Below, in pieces: positions 35,863 through 44,746 of a DNA stretch of 64,000 nucleotides (position 1 is the first letter of the stretch; each line of letters starts with the position of its first letter). Location: positions 186,001 through 250,000 of the forward strand of contig NZ_JAUSYU010000001.1 of the NCBI RefSeq assembly GCF_030817075.1. The letters are read 5' to 3'. The notes beneath the pieces were generated by a model. The model made no database searches. It was not told where the DNA came from and was given only the letters and a program-made list of their open reading frames with translations. Both the position numbers and the translations under genes were made by a program. The stretch is from Arthrobacter sp. V1I9 (GTDB taxonomy: Bacteria; Actinomycetota; Actinomycetes; Actinomycetales; Micrococcaceae).

Positions 35863-36123
35863 ATGACCACTTCGAATGAGGAGCCCCAGAACGCGGCCGA
35901 CCTTCGCGGTCCCGGTGACCCCGACGAGGCGAAGCAGGTGACGCAGGCGCCGCAGAGCGGCCAGCACCCGGAACTGCCGGGTGCCAGCAACATCCGCGAG
36001 GAGCAGCAGGCGCACGCAGCCGGAACCGTCCCGGCGTCGTACTCCGGAAGCGGTGCGCCGCCCGAGGAACACAAGCCCGAGGAAGCCTTGGAGGAGCCCG
36101 GAACCTGGGACGACGAAGTCTGA
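35863..36123 (+). CDS. Small acidic disordered protein
   Basis: An 86-residue hydrophilic protein rich in Glu, Pro, Ala, Gly and Gln, without hydrophobic segments, probably unstructured. The ATG at 35863 follows AAAGGCAGGAGC. It precedes the PLP dehydratase gene by one base and is likely co-transcribed with it. Function unknown. Confidence 0.6.
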   Translation: MTTSNEEPQNAADLRGPGDPDEAKQVTQAPQSGQHPELPGASNIREEQQAHAAGTVPASYSGSGAPPEEHKPEEALEEPGTWDDEV

Positions 36124-36124
36124 C

Positions 36125-37057
36125 GTGATTACCCGCGCCGATGTGGATGACGCGGCACGGCGGACCGCCGGCCTCACCCGGCTGACGCCGGTCCTGCAGG
36201 CTGACCCAGGCACGTTCCACGGTGAGGTGTGGTTCAAGTGCGAATACATGCAGCACACCGGCACCTTCAAGGCCCGGGGCGCGCTCAACCGCATCCTCGC
36301 CAGTAAGGAGCGCGGAGAGCTGAAGCCGGACGTCGGCGTGGTGGTGGCATCCGGTGGAAACGCAGGGCTGGCCAACGCCTACGCGGCAGCCCAGCTGGGA
36401 GTCCCGGCAACCGTGTTTGTCCCGGCTGCGGCGCCACCGGTGAAGGTGAGGAAGCTCGAGGCTATCGGCGCCAAGGTCATCCAGGGCGGAGCGGAATACG
36501 CGGAGGCTTACCAGGCCGCGGTGGCGCACGCCAGGGAAACCGGCGCTGTTTACTGCCACGCTTACGATCAGCCCGAAATCGCAGCCGGAGCAGGAGCGGT
36601 GGGGACGGAACTGCTGGAGCAGATAGCCGGCGTGGACACCGTGCTGGTTGCGGTGGGCGGCGGGGGACTGATGGCCGGAATCGCCGCAGCCGTGGAAGGC
36701 TCCGCGAAGGTTGTGGGCGTCGAACCGGAAAACGCGCCGACGCTCCATGCCGCCCTGGCCGCGGGTGAACCCGTTGATGTGGCGGTGTCCGGCGTCGCTG
36801 CCGATTCCCTGGGAGCCCGACGCGTAGGCGACATCGGCTTCTCCGTCGCGGTCCGCACCGGCGTCGAAAGCGTTTTGGTGTCCGACACCGGCATCATCGC
36901 GGCGCGTTCGCTTCTTTGGAACGACTACCGGGTGGTGGTGGAACACGGTGCGGCCGCGGCGTATGCCGCCCTGACCTCGGGTGCATATGAGCCCAAGGCC
37001 GGGGAACGCGTCGCGGTGATCCTTTGCGGGGCGAACACGGACCCGGCCGACCTCTAG
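36125..37057 (+). CDS. PLP-dependent serine/threonine dehydratase-like enzyme
   Basis: A 310-residue fold-type II enzyme. PLP would bind Lys49 in HTGTFKARGA; the phosphate-binding SGGNAG (76-81) and glycine loop VAVGGGGLMAG (about 176-186) are intact. There is no C-terminal ACT regulatory domain, so it fits the short catabolic threonine/serine dehydratase or serine racemase group. GTG at 36125 lies one base after the stop of the preceding small gene, so translation is probably coupled. Substrate choice cannot be resolved. Confidence 0.9.
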   Translation: MITRADVDDAARRTAGLTRLTPVLQADPGTFHGEVWFKCEYMQHTGTFKARGALNRILASKERGELKPDVGVVVASGGNAGLANAYAAAQLGVPATVFVPAAAPPVKVRKLEAIGAKVIQGGAEYAEAYQAAVAHARETGAVYCHAYDQPEIAAGAGAVGTELLEQIAGVDTVLVAVGGGGLMAGIAAAVEGSAKVVGVEPENAPTLHAALAAGEPVDVAVSGVAADSLGARRVGDIGFSVAVRTGVESVLVSDTGIIAARSLLWNDYRVVVEHGAAAAYAALTSGAYEPKAGERVAVILCGANTDPADL

Positions 37058-37090
37058 GCAGGGCAGCCGGGACCGGTCAAAGGGAAAGGC

Positions 37091-37429
37091 TTAGCTGCAG
37101 AACTGGCTGTAGGTGGTGCCGGCTTGCTCGTAACCGGCCTGGAGCTCGGTCAGCTTGGCTTCGTCCGGGGTTTCCTTTGCCTGTTCGTCGGTGTACTCAA
37201 GGATGGACTCAAGGGCGGGCTTAAGGTCATCGGAGGCAACCGCATGGATCGGCCGGATCTGGTTGGCGAGGCGGTTCATGCCCGTCTTGCCCGCGTTGTT
37301 TGCAGGGCTGGACACAACGCTCTGGATCCGCTCGCAGGTTTCCGCGGTGGTGAGCTGGTTCGAAGCGGTGCAGGCCGTTGCGGAGACAACGAGTCCGGCG
37401 GCGATCAGGGCTGTGGCGAGTTTCTTCAT
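37091..37429 (-). CDS. Small lipoprotein of unknown function
   Basis: A 112-residue exported protein. MKKLATALIAAGLVVSATAC carries a slightly atypical lipobox (ATAC, Cys20). The mature part is helical in character with two further cysteines (ETCERIQ, QFCS at the end) that may pair. It is convergent with the dehydratase gene and divergent from the secreted propeller gene. Function unknown. Confidence 0.72.
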   Translation of the reverse strand: MKKLATALIAAGLVVSATACTASNQLTTAETCERIQSVVSSPANNAGKTGMNRLANQIRPIHAVASDDLKPALESILEYTDEQAKETPDEAKLTELQAGYEQAGTTYSQFCS

Positions 37430-37629
37430 GGGTCCCTCAGTAGTTGATTGAGGTTTCGATTGTAAGCAGAATCCCGGACGCGGTGGTGGTCCGGGATGCC
37501 CGCACCCGCGACTATGAAGGGGGTATCGGTCTCTGGCGGGCCTTCCTGGAAGTGCTTAAAATGGCAGAACCATCGTGCGGAGCTGCCGCAGATTGGGCCC
37601 CGCGCATCAGCCCAATTCAAGGAAGCACC

Positions 37630-38565
37630 ATGCGCCGAGTACAGCGCCGTACCGCCGTCGGATTCATCGCTCTTTTGGCCCTGCTGTTACCCACCGCTCT
37701 GCCGGCAGCGGCCTCTCCGCCTTTCCGGGACGATGTTATTGTGCTCGACGGCGCCAAGTCCGCCGAGGGCATCGCGGCCGGCAAGGGGAAGACTTTCTAC
37801 GCCGGGGAGCTCTTGACCGGCGATATTTTCCGCGGCGACATTCGTGACGGCAAGGCCAAGCGTTTCATCGACGTACCTAAGGGGCGGATGGCCGTCGGGA
37901 TGAAGGCGGATGTCCGCCGCGACCTGCTGTACGTGGCCGGCGGAGGGAACGGAAAGGCGTACATCTACAACACCGAAACCAAAGCTACGGTCGCCAACCT
38001 CACACTGAGCACCAAGAAAGATTCGTTCATCAACGACGTGGTCCTCACCGATGACGGAGCGTGGTTCACGAACTCGAAGTACGGTGAGCTGTATCAGGTC
38101 AAGGTCAGCCGCTGGGGAGAGGTTCGTAAAGCCGTCAGGACGCTGACCGTGAAAGGCGAGGCAGGCGCTGCCCTGGCACCCGCGGACTTTGGGCTCAACG
38201 GCATTGCGGCAGCCAGGGATGACCACGTGCTGATCGTGGCCCACACCAAGAACAAGGCCCTGTACAGGGTGAATCCGTGGAACGGCGAAAGCAGCAGGAT
38301 CCAAGGGCTGAACCTTGAGTTCGTAGACGGCATCCTCGTGCAGGGCAGCACGCTGTGGGCGGTGCAAAACATGGCCAACAAGATTTCCCGCGTCAAGCTT
38401 GCCGGTGACCTGTCTGCCGGGACGGTCCGGGACGTCATCACCAGCAAACACTTTGATATCCCGACGACGGTTGCCAAGTTCGGCGATACCCTCGCCGCAG
38501 TGAATGCGCAGTTCAACCGGCCAGCCAGCCCGCACGAAGTGGTCCTGGTTCCGGCAGATGACTGA
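37630..38565 (+). CDS. Secreted beta-propeller (SMP-30/gluconolactonase-like) protein
   Basis: A 311-residue exported protein. AAGGAAG five bases before the ATG at 37630 supports this start over the longer open frame. The signal peptide is MRRVQRRTAVGFIALLALLL with cleavage near PAAA-SP. The mature part shows repeated blade motifs (LDGAKSAEGIAAGKGKTF, GRMAVGMKADVRRDLLYVA, NDVVLTDDGAWFTNS, LNGIAAARDDHVLIV, VDGILVQGSTLWAV), as in six-bladed SMP-30-type propellers. Plant and microbial relatives are often annotated superoxide dismutase or sugar lactonase-like. The enzymatic role is unproven. Confidence 0.8.
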   Translation: MRRVQRRTAVGFIALLALLLPTALPAAASPPFRDDVIVLDGAKSAEGIAAGKGKTFYAGELLTGDIFRGDIRDGKAKRFIDVPKGRMAVGMKADVRRDLLYVAGGGNGKAYIYNTETKATVANLTLSTKKDSFINDVVLTDDGAWFTNSKYGELYQVKVSRWGEVRKAVRTLTVKGEAGAALAPADFGLNGIAAARDDHVLIVAHTKNKALYRVNPWNGESSRIQGLNLEFVDGILVQGSTLWAVQNMANKISRVKLAGDLSAGTVRDVITSKHFDIPTTVAKFGDTLAAVNAQFNRPASPHEVVLVPADD

Positions 38566-38576
38566 CTAAAACCCCC

Positions 38577-38636
38577 AACTGGCTGGCAGGCGACGTCGTC
38601 AAAACGCAGTTCCGGGACATCACCTGCCAGCCAGTT
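38577..38636. repeat. 14-bp inverted repeat with 32-base loop
   Basis: AACTGGCTGGCAGG (38577-38590) and CCTGCCAGCCAGTT (38623-38636) are perfect reverse complements. The element begins 12 bases after the propeller gene stop. It may end transcription, or be a dispersed palindromic element; the loop contains CGACGTCG. Confidence 0.7.
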
Positions 38637-38730
38637 TCGCGTGTCCGGACTAAGGCCCGCTCAGCCTCGCGTCCAAAGCCCATAACGAAACGCAATAGAA
38701 CAAATTCTCCCACTTAGTCCCGCGAAACCC

Positions 38731-38781
38731 TTGACCCTCCTCGCGGCGCGCTGATAAACCTAAAGGGCAGAAAGCGCTTTC
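38731..38781 (+). promoter_or_regulatory. Promoter and LacI-type operator of the PL11 gene
   Basis: TTGACC (38731-38736), an 18-bp spacer and TAAACC (38755-38760) look like -35 and -10 boxes. The perfect palindrome GAAAGCGCTTTC (38770-38781) lies at the expected start site. Its central CG and GAAANCGNTTTC form are typical of LacI/GalR operators. No LacI gene is adjacent. Confidence 0.6.
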
Positions 38782-38897
38782 CCCCCTGCTTCAAACCGCC
38801 CAAGCCGCCCCAGAACGGCTCGGTCGGCGGCGGGAGTGAAACGTTCCAAACTGTCGTGCGGCAGACTCAGCTGCCGCCGCATCAAGGAGATGTTCTT

Positions 38898-40895
38898 TTG
38901 GTTTTTCCCTCGAAATGTTCCCCTTCACCCCGCGCAGGCCGCGCCTGGAAGGCAGCCCCGCTCGCCGCGGCAGCAGGACTTACGGCTGCCGCACTCGCGT
39001 TTACCGGCGTTCCCCTGGCACAGGCCAGCCCCAGCATGGCCCCCGGCCAGTCAGGAAAGGCAGAGCTGAAGCGACAGGTGGAGAACCTGGACCGGGCACC
39101 TGTCGCCGTGCTGTCAGACCAGGGAGTCACCCTTGGCTGGCGCATGCTGGGCCTGGACAAGGAAAGCGTTGGCTTCCATGTCATCCGCGACGGCGTCCAG
39201 ATCACCAAGGAACCCATCCGGAGCACCACCACTTTCGTTGACCCTGCAGGCACGGCGGAGTCAAAGTACGTCATCAAGACGGTGGGCAACGGCAACGGGC
39301 AGGACAAGCTCAGCGCCGAGTTCACGCCCCTGGCGCAGAACTACCTCGCCATCAAGCTGGACAAGCCGGCCGACGGCGTCAGCAAGGACGGCAAGCCGTA
39401 TACGTACACGGCGAACGATGCCACCGTGGCAGACCTGGACGGAGACGGCAGCTACGAGATTGTCCAGCTGTGGAACCCGTCCAACGCGCAGGACAACTCG
39501 AAGTCTGGCTACACCGGCAACGTGTACGTGGACGCCTACAAGCTGGACGGAACCAAGCTCTGGCGCATCGATCTGGGCCACAACATCCGGGCCGGCGCCC
39601 ACTACACGCAGATGCTTGCCTACGACTTCGACGGCGACGGCAAGGCCGAAGTGTCCATGAAGACGGCGGACGGCACCAAGGACGCCGCCGGCACCGTCAT
39701 CGGTGATGCAACGGCGGACTACCGCAACAGCGGCGGCTACGTCCTGTCCGGCCCGGAGTTCCTCACGGTGTTCAACGGAGCCACCGGCACCATCATGGAC
39801 ACTGTTTCCTACGACCCGCCGCGCGGATCCGTGGCGGCCTGGGGCGATAACTACGGCAACCGCGTGGACCGATTCCTGGCCGGCGTCGCCTACCTGGACG
39901 GCGAGAAGCCGTCCCTGATGTTCAGCCGCGGGTACTACACACGCGCCGTCCTGGTCACCTACGACCTGGTGGACGGCAAGCTGGTGAAGCGCTGGACGTT
40001 TGACTCGGACGTCGAGGGGGCCCAGTACAAGGGCCAGGGCAACCACAACCTCTCGGTGGCCGACGTGGACCAGGACGGCAAGGACGAGTTCGTCTTCGGC
40101 TCCATGACCATTGACGACGACGGCACGCCGCTCTACAACACCAAGCTGGGCCACGGCGACGCTATCCACACCAGCGACTGGGACCCGTCCCGCCCGGGCC
40201 TGGAGACCTTCGCCGTGCACGAGAGCATGAGCCAGAGCGGAAACCGCGGCGCCACCTTCCGCGACTCCGCCACCGGTGAAATCCTGTGGAGCATTCCTGC
40301 CACCCGGGACACCGGCCGCGGCGCCATCGGCGACATCGACCCACGCCACGCCGGTGCTGAAGGCTGGGCTGTTGGCGGTGACGCTGCCTGGAACTCCCCG
40401 GTGGGCCAGTTGCGTTCGGCCAAGGGCGAGCTGATCGCCCAAAAGATCCCCGCCGCCAACTTCATGGCCTGGTGGGACGGCGACCTGCTCCGCGAAATCG
40501 TTGACCACGACTTCGATGCCGTAGCCGGCGTGGGTGTCCCCACCGTCTCCAAGTGGAACTGGGAAACCGGGTCCAGCGACCGGCTCCTGACCGCCACGGG
40601 CGCAAGGACCAACAACCACACCAAGGGCAACCCGTCGCTACAGGCAGACCTCGTGGGTGACTGGCGTGAGGAACTGGCCTTCCCGTCGTCGGACAGCACC
40701 GAGCTGCGGATCTACACCAGCACCTCACCCACCGAGGTCCGGCTCCGCACCCTCATGCACGACACCGTCTACCGGACCGCCGTTGCCCGCGAGAACGTGG
40801 CCTACAACCAGCCGCCGCACCCGGGCTTCTTCATCGGCGAGGGCATGGAGACCCCGGCCGCGCCGTCCGTGAAGTACGCCGGCACAGACAAGTAA
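38898..40895 (+). CDS. Rhamnogalacturonan lyase (PL11)
   Basis: A 665-residue secreted pectin-degrading lyase that should cleave the rhamnose-galacturonate backbone of RG-I by beta-elimination. TTG at 38898 is chosen because AAGGAG lies 8 bases upstream; it gives a signal peptide ending AQA-S (residues 43-44). An N-terminal beta domain with GVTLGWRMLG is followed by the eight-bladed propeller with repeated calcium-type loops such as VADLDGDGSYEIV, DFDGDGKAEV and VADVDQDGKDEFVFG. GNHNLSVAD and GDWREEL are typical of YesW/YesX. The other RG-I genes are not in the window. A strong terminator follows. Confidence 0.93.
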   Translation: MVFPSKCSPSPRAGRAWKAAPLAAAAGLTAAALAFTGVPLAQASPSMAPGQSGKAELKRQVENLDRAPVAVLSDQGVTLGWRMLGLDKESVGFHVIRDGVQITKEPIRSTTTFVDPAGTAESKYVIKTVGNGNGQDKLSAEFTPLAQNYLAIKLDKPADGVSKDGKPYTYTANDATVADLDGDGSYEIVQLWNPSNAQDNSKSGYTGNVYVDAYKLDGTKLWRIDLGHNIRAGAHYTQMLAYDFDGDGKAEVSMKTADGTKDAAGTVIGDATADYRNSGGYVLSGPEFLTVFNGATGTIMDTVSYDPPRGSVAAWGDNYGNRVDRFLAGVAYLDGEKPSLMFSRGYYTRAVLVTYDLVDGKLVKRWTFDSDVEGAQYKGQGNHNLSVADVDQDGKDEFVFGSMTIDDDGTPLYNTKLGHGDAIHTSDWDPSRPGLETFAVHESMSQSGNRGATFRDSATGEILWSIPATRDTGRGAIGDIDPRHAGAEGWAVGGDAAWNSPVGQLRSAKGELIAQKIPAANFMAWWDGDLLREIVDHDFDAVAGVGVPTVSKWNWETGSSDRLLTATGARTNNHTKGNPSLQADLVGDWREELAFPSSDSTELRIYTSTSPTEVRLRTLMHDTVYRTAVARENVAYNQPPHPGFFIGEGMETPAAPSVKYAGTDK

Positions 40896-40908
40896 TCCAG
40901 GAACAGCG

Positions 40909-40948
40909 AAGCGCCGCCCGCCTCCACAAGGAGGTGGGCGGCGCTTTC
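40909..40948 (+). terminator. Intrinsic terminator of the PL11 gene
   Basis: AAGCGCCGCCCGCCTCC (40909-40925) pairs with GGAGGTGGGCGGCGCTT (40930-40946) around an ACAA loop with one G-T pair, followed by T residues. Confidence 0.85.
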
Positions 40949-41024
40949 GTTATGCGGAACGTCCGACGCCGGATCCGGCTTTAGTTGTCAGCCGCAGTGA
41001 TTCCGGTGCCGGGTTAGTCACGGT

Positions 41025-41954
41025 TTAGTGCTGGCCGAGGTTCCCGCCCACCGGCGGCAGGCCGCCGTCGGGCCGGCGATCGCCCTCGCGCCGTTCCCCG
41101 GCGCTCAGGTTCTCGCCCTCAACCGTCTCGTCGGACTCGCCGGTGGTGTCCACCAGGCCGTTGGTCTGGTCGAAGGCGTGGCCGATCCTGTCATCACCCA
41201 GATCGGCGACCGAACCGGTGGTGCCGGCGGCAGCCGCCGTGCCCGTGGTTGTGGTGCTTGTAGTGGTGGTCGTGTCCGTCGGGACCGGGGTGACGGTGAC
41301 GGGTTCGCTGGGAACCACGGGAGTTACTGTTACATCGGCACCTTCAGTGGTGTCCTTCTTGGACCCTGCCATGGCCGCTGCCGCACCCGCAGCCGCAGCG
41401 ACGCCCAAGCCCGCAGCCATCTTGCCGGAGATACCTGCCTTGCCCGAATCGCCGCGTGATCCCGCAGCGTCCTCCACGCCGGGAGTGCCTGCAGGGGCTC
41501 CGGTGCTGACGCTGCCGCGCCAGGCGCCGCTCGCGTAACCCTCATCCTCGATGAATTCCTTGAACCGCTGCAGGTCGGCCTCGGCCTGGCGGTCCACCAC
41601 GTTGAGCTTGTCGCCCACCTTTTCAATGATGCCTTCGGGTTCGTATTCAAGCGTCAGCTGCAGGGAGGTCTGGCCGCCGCCGATGTCTTCAAAGTCAACT
41701 GCGCCGGCGTTTGTTGCGCCTTCCGTGGCGGCCCACGCAACCCTGCGATCCGGGACCTGCTCCAGGATCTTGGCTTCCCACTGCCGGCGGATGCCGCCGA
41801 TCTCTGCCACCCATTCCAGCCGGTCGTCACTGAGCTGCGTCACGCTCTTGACGCCGCCCATGAAGTGCGGGAATTCCTCGAACTGGGTCCACTGGTTGTA
41901 AGCGGTGCTTACCGGTACGTTCACCAGAATGCGTTTTTCCACCTTCGTGCTCAT
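41025..41954 (-). CDS. SRPBCC (polyketide cyclase/dehydrase-like) protein with a low-complexity tail
   Basis: A 309-residue protein. Residues 1-150 are a START-like helix-grip domain (ILVNVPVSTAYNQWTQFEEFPHFMGGV, WEAKILEQVPDRRVAW, GIIEKVGDKLNVVD), as in the integral SRPBCC proteins of actinobacteria. Residues 180-200 are an Ala/Gly-rich hydrophobic stretch (MAAGLGVAAAAGAAAAMAG), possibly membrane-associating. The tail has Thr/Ser/Gly repeats and acidic residues. The ligand is unknown. It is upstream of, and on the same strand as, no obvious operon partner. Confidence 0.78.
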   Translation of the reverse strand: MSTKVEKRILVNVPVSTAYNQWTQFEEFPHFMGGVKSVTQLSDDRLEWVAEIGGIRRQWEAKILEQVPDRRVAWAATEGATNAGAVDFEDIGGGQTSLQLTLEYEPEGIIEKVGDKLNVVDRQAEADLQRFKEFIEDEGYASGAWRGSVSTGAPAGTPGVEDAAGSRGDSGKAGISGKMAAGLGVAAAAGAAAAMAGSKKDTTEGADVTVTPVVPSEPVTVTPVPTDTTTTTSTTTTGTAAAAGTTGSVADLGDDRIGHAFDQTNGLVDTTGESDETVEGENLSAGERREGDRRPDGGLPPVGGNLGQH

Positions 41955-42128
41955 AACGTCTCCTTCGCTTTGTTACCGGAAAGCTGATGAATCGGTAGAA
42001 ATCATCAGCATGCTTACCAACATACCTAAAGGGCTGGCTCGTTTCCAGAGGAAGAAAAAACGACGGCGGCACTCGGCGCCGGATTGCCGGGCCAGGTGCC
42101 GCCGCTGCGGGCCAGCAGTAGGCGCGGA

Positions 42129-42278
42129 CTATTTGCCAGCAACCGCAGCTTCCGGAGTGTCCGGCCCCTCGGCCGGGTCCTGCGAGTGAACCCTGATTTC
42201 TGTGATGTCCGCATCCGGGTCGCCCTCTGCGGGTGCTTCCGTGTGGACCCGCTCATCCTGCAATGGATTCTCGCTCAT
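42129..42278 (-). CDS. 49-residue acidic protein
   Basis: ATG at 42278 has AGGAG five bases upstream and the frame closes with TAG at 42129. The peptide begins MSENPLQDERVHTEAPAEGD and is rich in Asp, Glu, Ala and Pro, with no hydrophobic segment. The clean ribosome site and the resemblance to other short acidic proteins in this window (12.4, 35.9 and 56.4 kb) support it as a real gene. Function unknown. Confidence 0.6.
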   Translation of the reverse strand: MSENPLQDERVHTEAPAEGDPDADITEIRVHSQDPAEGPDTPEAAVAGK

Positions 42279-42490
42279 GGCTGCTCCTGACCGCGACGGG
42301 GACTTCACTACAGATCATTCAGCGCTCCCCGGCCCGGCCTGTCAAGGACCCTGGAAAGCTCTGGCCGGGACGGTTCTTCTGTGCTGGACTGGTGCTGCAG
42401 TGGGCACCAACCGCCGTCCCGCCACGGGCGGCATCTTTTCCAGGCAGAACATGGACGGCCGGCGCTGACTGGCCATTGGAAGGAACACTC

Positions 42491-43102
42491 ATGGCACCGT
42501 ACCGAATCGGATATTTTGTGGGGAGCCTGGCATCGGGCTCCATCAACCGGGTCCTCGCCAACGCACTGATCAAACTCGCACCGGAGGACCTGGAGTTCAC
42601 CGAGATCCCCATCAAGGACCTTCCGCTCTACAACTACGATTACGACGCCGACTTCCCGCCGGCAGGACGCGCCCTCAAGGAGTCCATCGAGGCTTCAGAC
42701 GGCATCCTGTTCGTGTCCCCGGAGTACAACCGTTCCATCCCCGGTGCCCTCAAGAATGCCATCGACTGGGGCTCCCGGCCGTGGGGAAGCAACTCGTTCG
42801 CCCGCAAGCCCACGGGAATCATCGGAGCATCGCCGGGCAGCATCGGCACCGCGGTAATGCAGTCCTCGATGCGCAGTGTCCTGAGCTTCCTGGATGCGCC
42901 GCAGCTGAACGCCCCCGAGGTTTACATCCACTACAAACCAGACGTGTTCGGTGCCGACGGCGAGGTCAAGGATGAGGGAACCGCCAAGTTCCTGCGCCAC
43001 TATATGGACGAGTACGGTGCCTTCGTAGCCCGCGTCCTGGCCGCCAACGCACCAGGTCACATTGGGGACCTGGAACCGGACTCCGCAAAGCTTTCGCGCT
43101 AG
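42491..43102 (+). CDS. NADPH-dependent FMN reductase / quinone reductase
   Basis: A 203-residue flavodoxin-fold enzyme. GSLASGSINRVLANAL is the phosphate-binding loop for FMN, and SPEYNRSIPGALKNAIDWGSRP the signature of the NADPH-dependent FMN reductase (azoreductase/chromate-reductase-like) family. AAGGA lies before the ATG at 42491. It probably reduces quinones, azo compounds or flavins in the cytosol. It is monocistronic and convergent with the orphan HATPase gene. Confidence 0.9.
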   Translation: MAPYRIGYFVGSLASGSINRVLANALIKLAPEDLEFTEIPIKDLPLYNYDYDADFPPAGRALKESIEASDGILFVSPEYNRSIPGALKNAIDWGSRPWGSNSFARKPTGIIGASPGSIGTAVMQSSMRSVLSFLDAPQLNAPEVYIHYKPDVFGADGEVKDEGTAKFLRHYMDEYGAFVARVLAANAPGHIGDLEPDSAKLSR

Positions 43103-43159
43103 CAGTCAGGGCAGGAGTGCGGATGCCCACCGTCCCAGCGACGGCGGGCATCCGGGTCT

Positions 43160-43633
43160 TTAGTCCAGCGGCAGGGTGACGGTCACGCTCGTACCGTGCC
43201 CGGGGACTGAGTTGATGTCTACGGTGCCGCCGGCCTCGTGGACGGCCACGGACATGAGCCGAAGTCCATAGCCGTGGTGGCGCCCGCAGGTGGCGAGCTT
43301 GCTGTCAAAGCCTGTGCCGTCGTCGGCCACTACCAGGCGGATGCCGTGGTCGACGGCGGCGAGCTGGACGTTGAGCTGCGATGCTTCGGAGTACTTGAAC
43401 GCGTTGCTGAGGGCCTCGCGTGCCGACTGGTAAAGCAGGGACGCGCAGTCCGCCGGAATCTCGATGCCCCAGTGTGGAGTATCCCAGTGGACCGCGGTCC
43501 CTTGCTGACGAAGGGGCACCGTGAGCCGGTCAATGCAGCCGGCCAGCCCCAGGGTATAAAAGTCGAGTGGATGCTGATCTGTCAGCACGCCTGCCACGGC
43601 TGTTACTTCTTCAAAAGCTGTTTCGTTTCCCAT
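43160..43633 (-). CDS. Orphan HATPase-domain protein (NarL-type sensor kinase C-terminus)
   Basis: A 157-residue protein equal to the C-terminal half of a NarX/DesK-type histidine kinase. It keeps the N-box REALSNAFKYSEA (Asn77), G1 DDGTGF (105-110) and G2 GYGLRLM (121-127), but lacks the HisKA_3 helix with its phosphorylated histidine and any sensor region. ATG at 43633 has AGGA upstream; an upstream start at 43693 adds only 20 residues. No response regulator is adjacent. It may be an anti-sigma-like or accessory ATPase, or a decayed kinase. Confidence 0.75.
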   Translation of the reverse strand: MGNETAFEEVTAVAGVLTDQHPLDFYTLGLAGCIDRLTVPLRQQGTAVHWDTPHWGIEIPADCASLLYQSAREALSNAFKYSEASQLNVQLAAVDHGIRLVVADDGTGFDSKLATCGRHHGYGLRLMSVAVHEAGGTVDINSVPGHGTSVTVTLPLD

Positions 43634-43787
43634 GACTTCCTGCACCCCGCAAGCTGTTGGTTCGATACCTCCAGAGTGGACCTGCAACGTCAATGAGCAG
43701 CAAGGTTTTCCTCAAGATCGCATCAATTCTGCGGGCCCTTGTTGCGCTCGAGCAGTCTGGTTGCTTTCCTTCCCGGTCAGCCTGCCG

Positions 43788-44720
43788 TCAGCGTTGAAGC
43801 ATTAAGCGAAGTTCGTGTCCTGTTGGGGGCCTGGCACCGGCCCTGCCTACGGTTATCGCGGCCGCAGCAGCGGCCGTGCCGCCCAGCTGTTCAAGGACGG
43901 AAGGCGCGTAGCCGTCGGTTCCGCGGGTGAGGATTCCCAGGATCAGGGCGGACATGTAGGAGTCGCCGGCGCCGATGGTGTCAACCACCGTGGACGTCAC
44001 CGCGGGGATGCTGAGGACGGTGCCCGGCGTTGCCAGCAGTGAGCCTGACGAGCCCTTGGTGATAACAGCAAGATCCGCTCCCAGCGTGAGGATGTGCGTT
44101 GCGGTTTCGCCCAGGGTCTTGTCCGGGTAGAGCCATTCAGCGTCCTCGTCGCTGAGTTTGACGACACTGGTGAGGTGGACCAGTTCCTCGAACGTGCGCA
44201 GTGCTTCGGCGTGGGTTCCGAGCAGGGACGGCCTGATATTGGGGTCGTAGGTGATGATGCACTGGTGGCGGAGTTGCTGGAGAACTGTCCGGACTGTGGC
44301 AGCGCCCGGCGCGAGAAAGCTTGCGATCGAACCGGTGTGGAGGACCTTGGGCGGGGTGTGCACGAGGTCCAGCGGTTGCACATCCCAGATGATGTCGAAG
44401 GCGTAGCTGGCTGAGCCGTCCTGCGCGATGGTGGCGGTCGCCGTCGAGGTTCCCTCCAGTGAGCGGGAGCCTGGCAGGAGCGTCACGCCGGCGCCGGCAA
44501 GGTGCTCCTCGAGCGCCGCGCCGCGCCGGTCAGTGCCGATGGCGGTGAGCAGCCCGGTGCTGACTCCCAGCCGGGCCAGGCCATAGGCGACATTGGCTGG
44601 TGACCCGCCGGGGTGCTCGATGGTGCCCCCGGGCGTGGTCACGACGTCGGTGAGGGCTTCCCCGATAACGACGACGTCCAGCACCTGCCGCGGGGGGTTC
44701 GGCTTGCCGTTATAGTGCAT
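43788..44720 (-). CDS. scrK: PfkB-family fructokinase
   Basis: Phosphorylates fructose to fructose-6-P after GH32 hydrolysis. The 310-residue protein has the N-terminal VIGEALTDVV and GGSPANVAYGLARLG signature and the C-terminal DTIGAGDSYMSALI with the anion hole and catalytic Asp. It ends the LacI-permease-permease-binding protein-GH32 operon, 26 bases after GH32. Fructose specificity is inferred from context. Confidence 0.9.
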   Translation of the reverse strand: MHYNGKPNPPRQVLDVVVIGEALTDVVTTPGGTIEHPGGSPANVAYGLARLGVSTGLLTAIGTDRRGAALEEHLAGAGVTLLPGSRSLEGTSTATATIAQDGSASYAFDIIWDVQPLDLVHTPPKVLHTGSIASFLAPGAATVRTVLQQLRHQCIITYDPNIRPSLLGTHAEALRTFEELVHLTSVVKLSDEDAEWLYPDKTLGETATHILTLGADLAVITKGSSGSLLATPGTVLSIPAVTSTVVDTIGAGDSYMSALILGILTRGTDGYAPSVLEQLGGTAAAAAAITVGRAGARPPTGHELRLMLQR

Positions 44721-44746
44721 GTCTGTCTTTCCTGGCTTGGGTTGCC

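Larger units (their letters stand above)
38566..38897. other. Intergenic region with hairpin, promoter and operator
   Basis: Between the propeller gene and the PL11 lyase gene. From left to right it holds a long inverted repeat (38577-38636), a sigma-70-like promoter (38731-38760) and a LacI-type palindrome (38770-38781), then about 100 bases of leader ending in the AAGGAG of the lyase. Confidence 0.7.
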
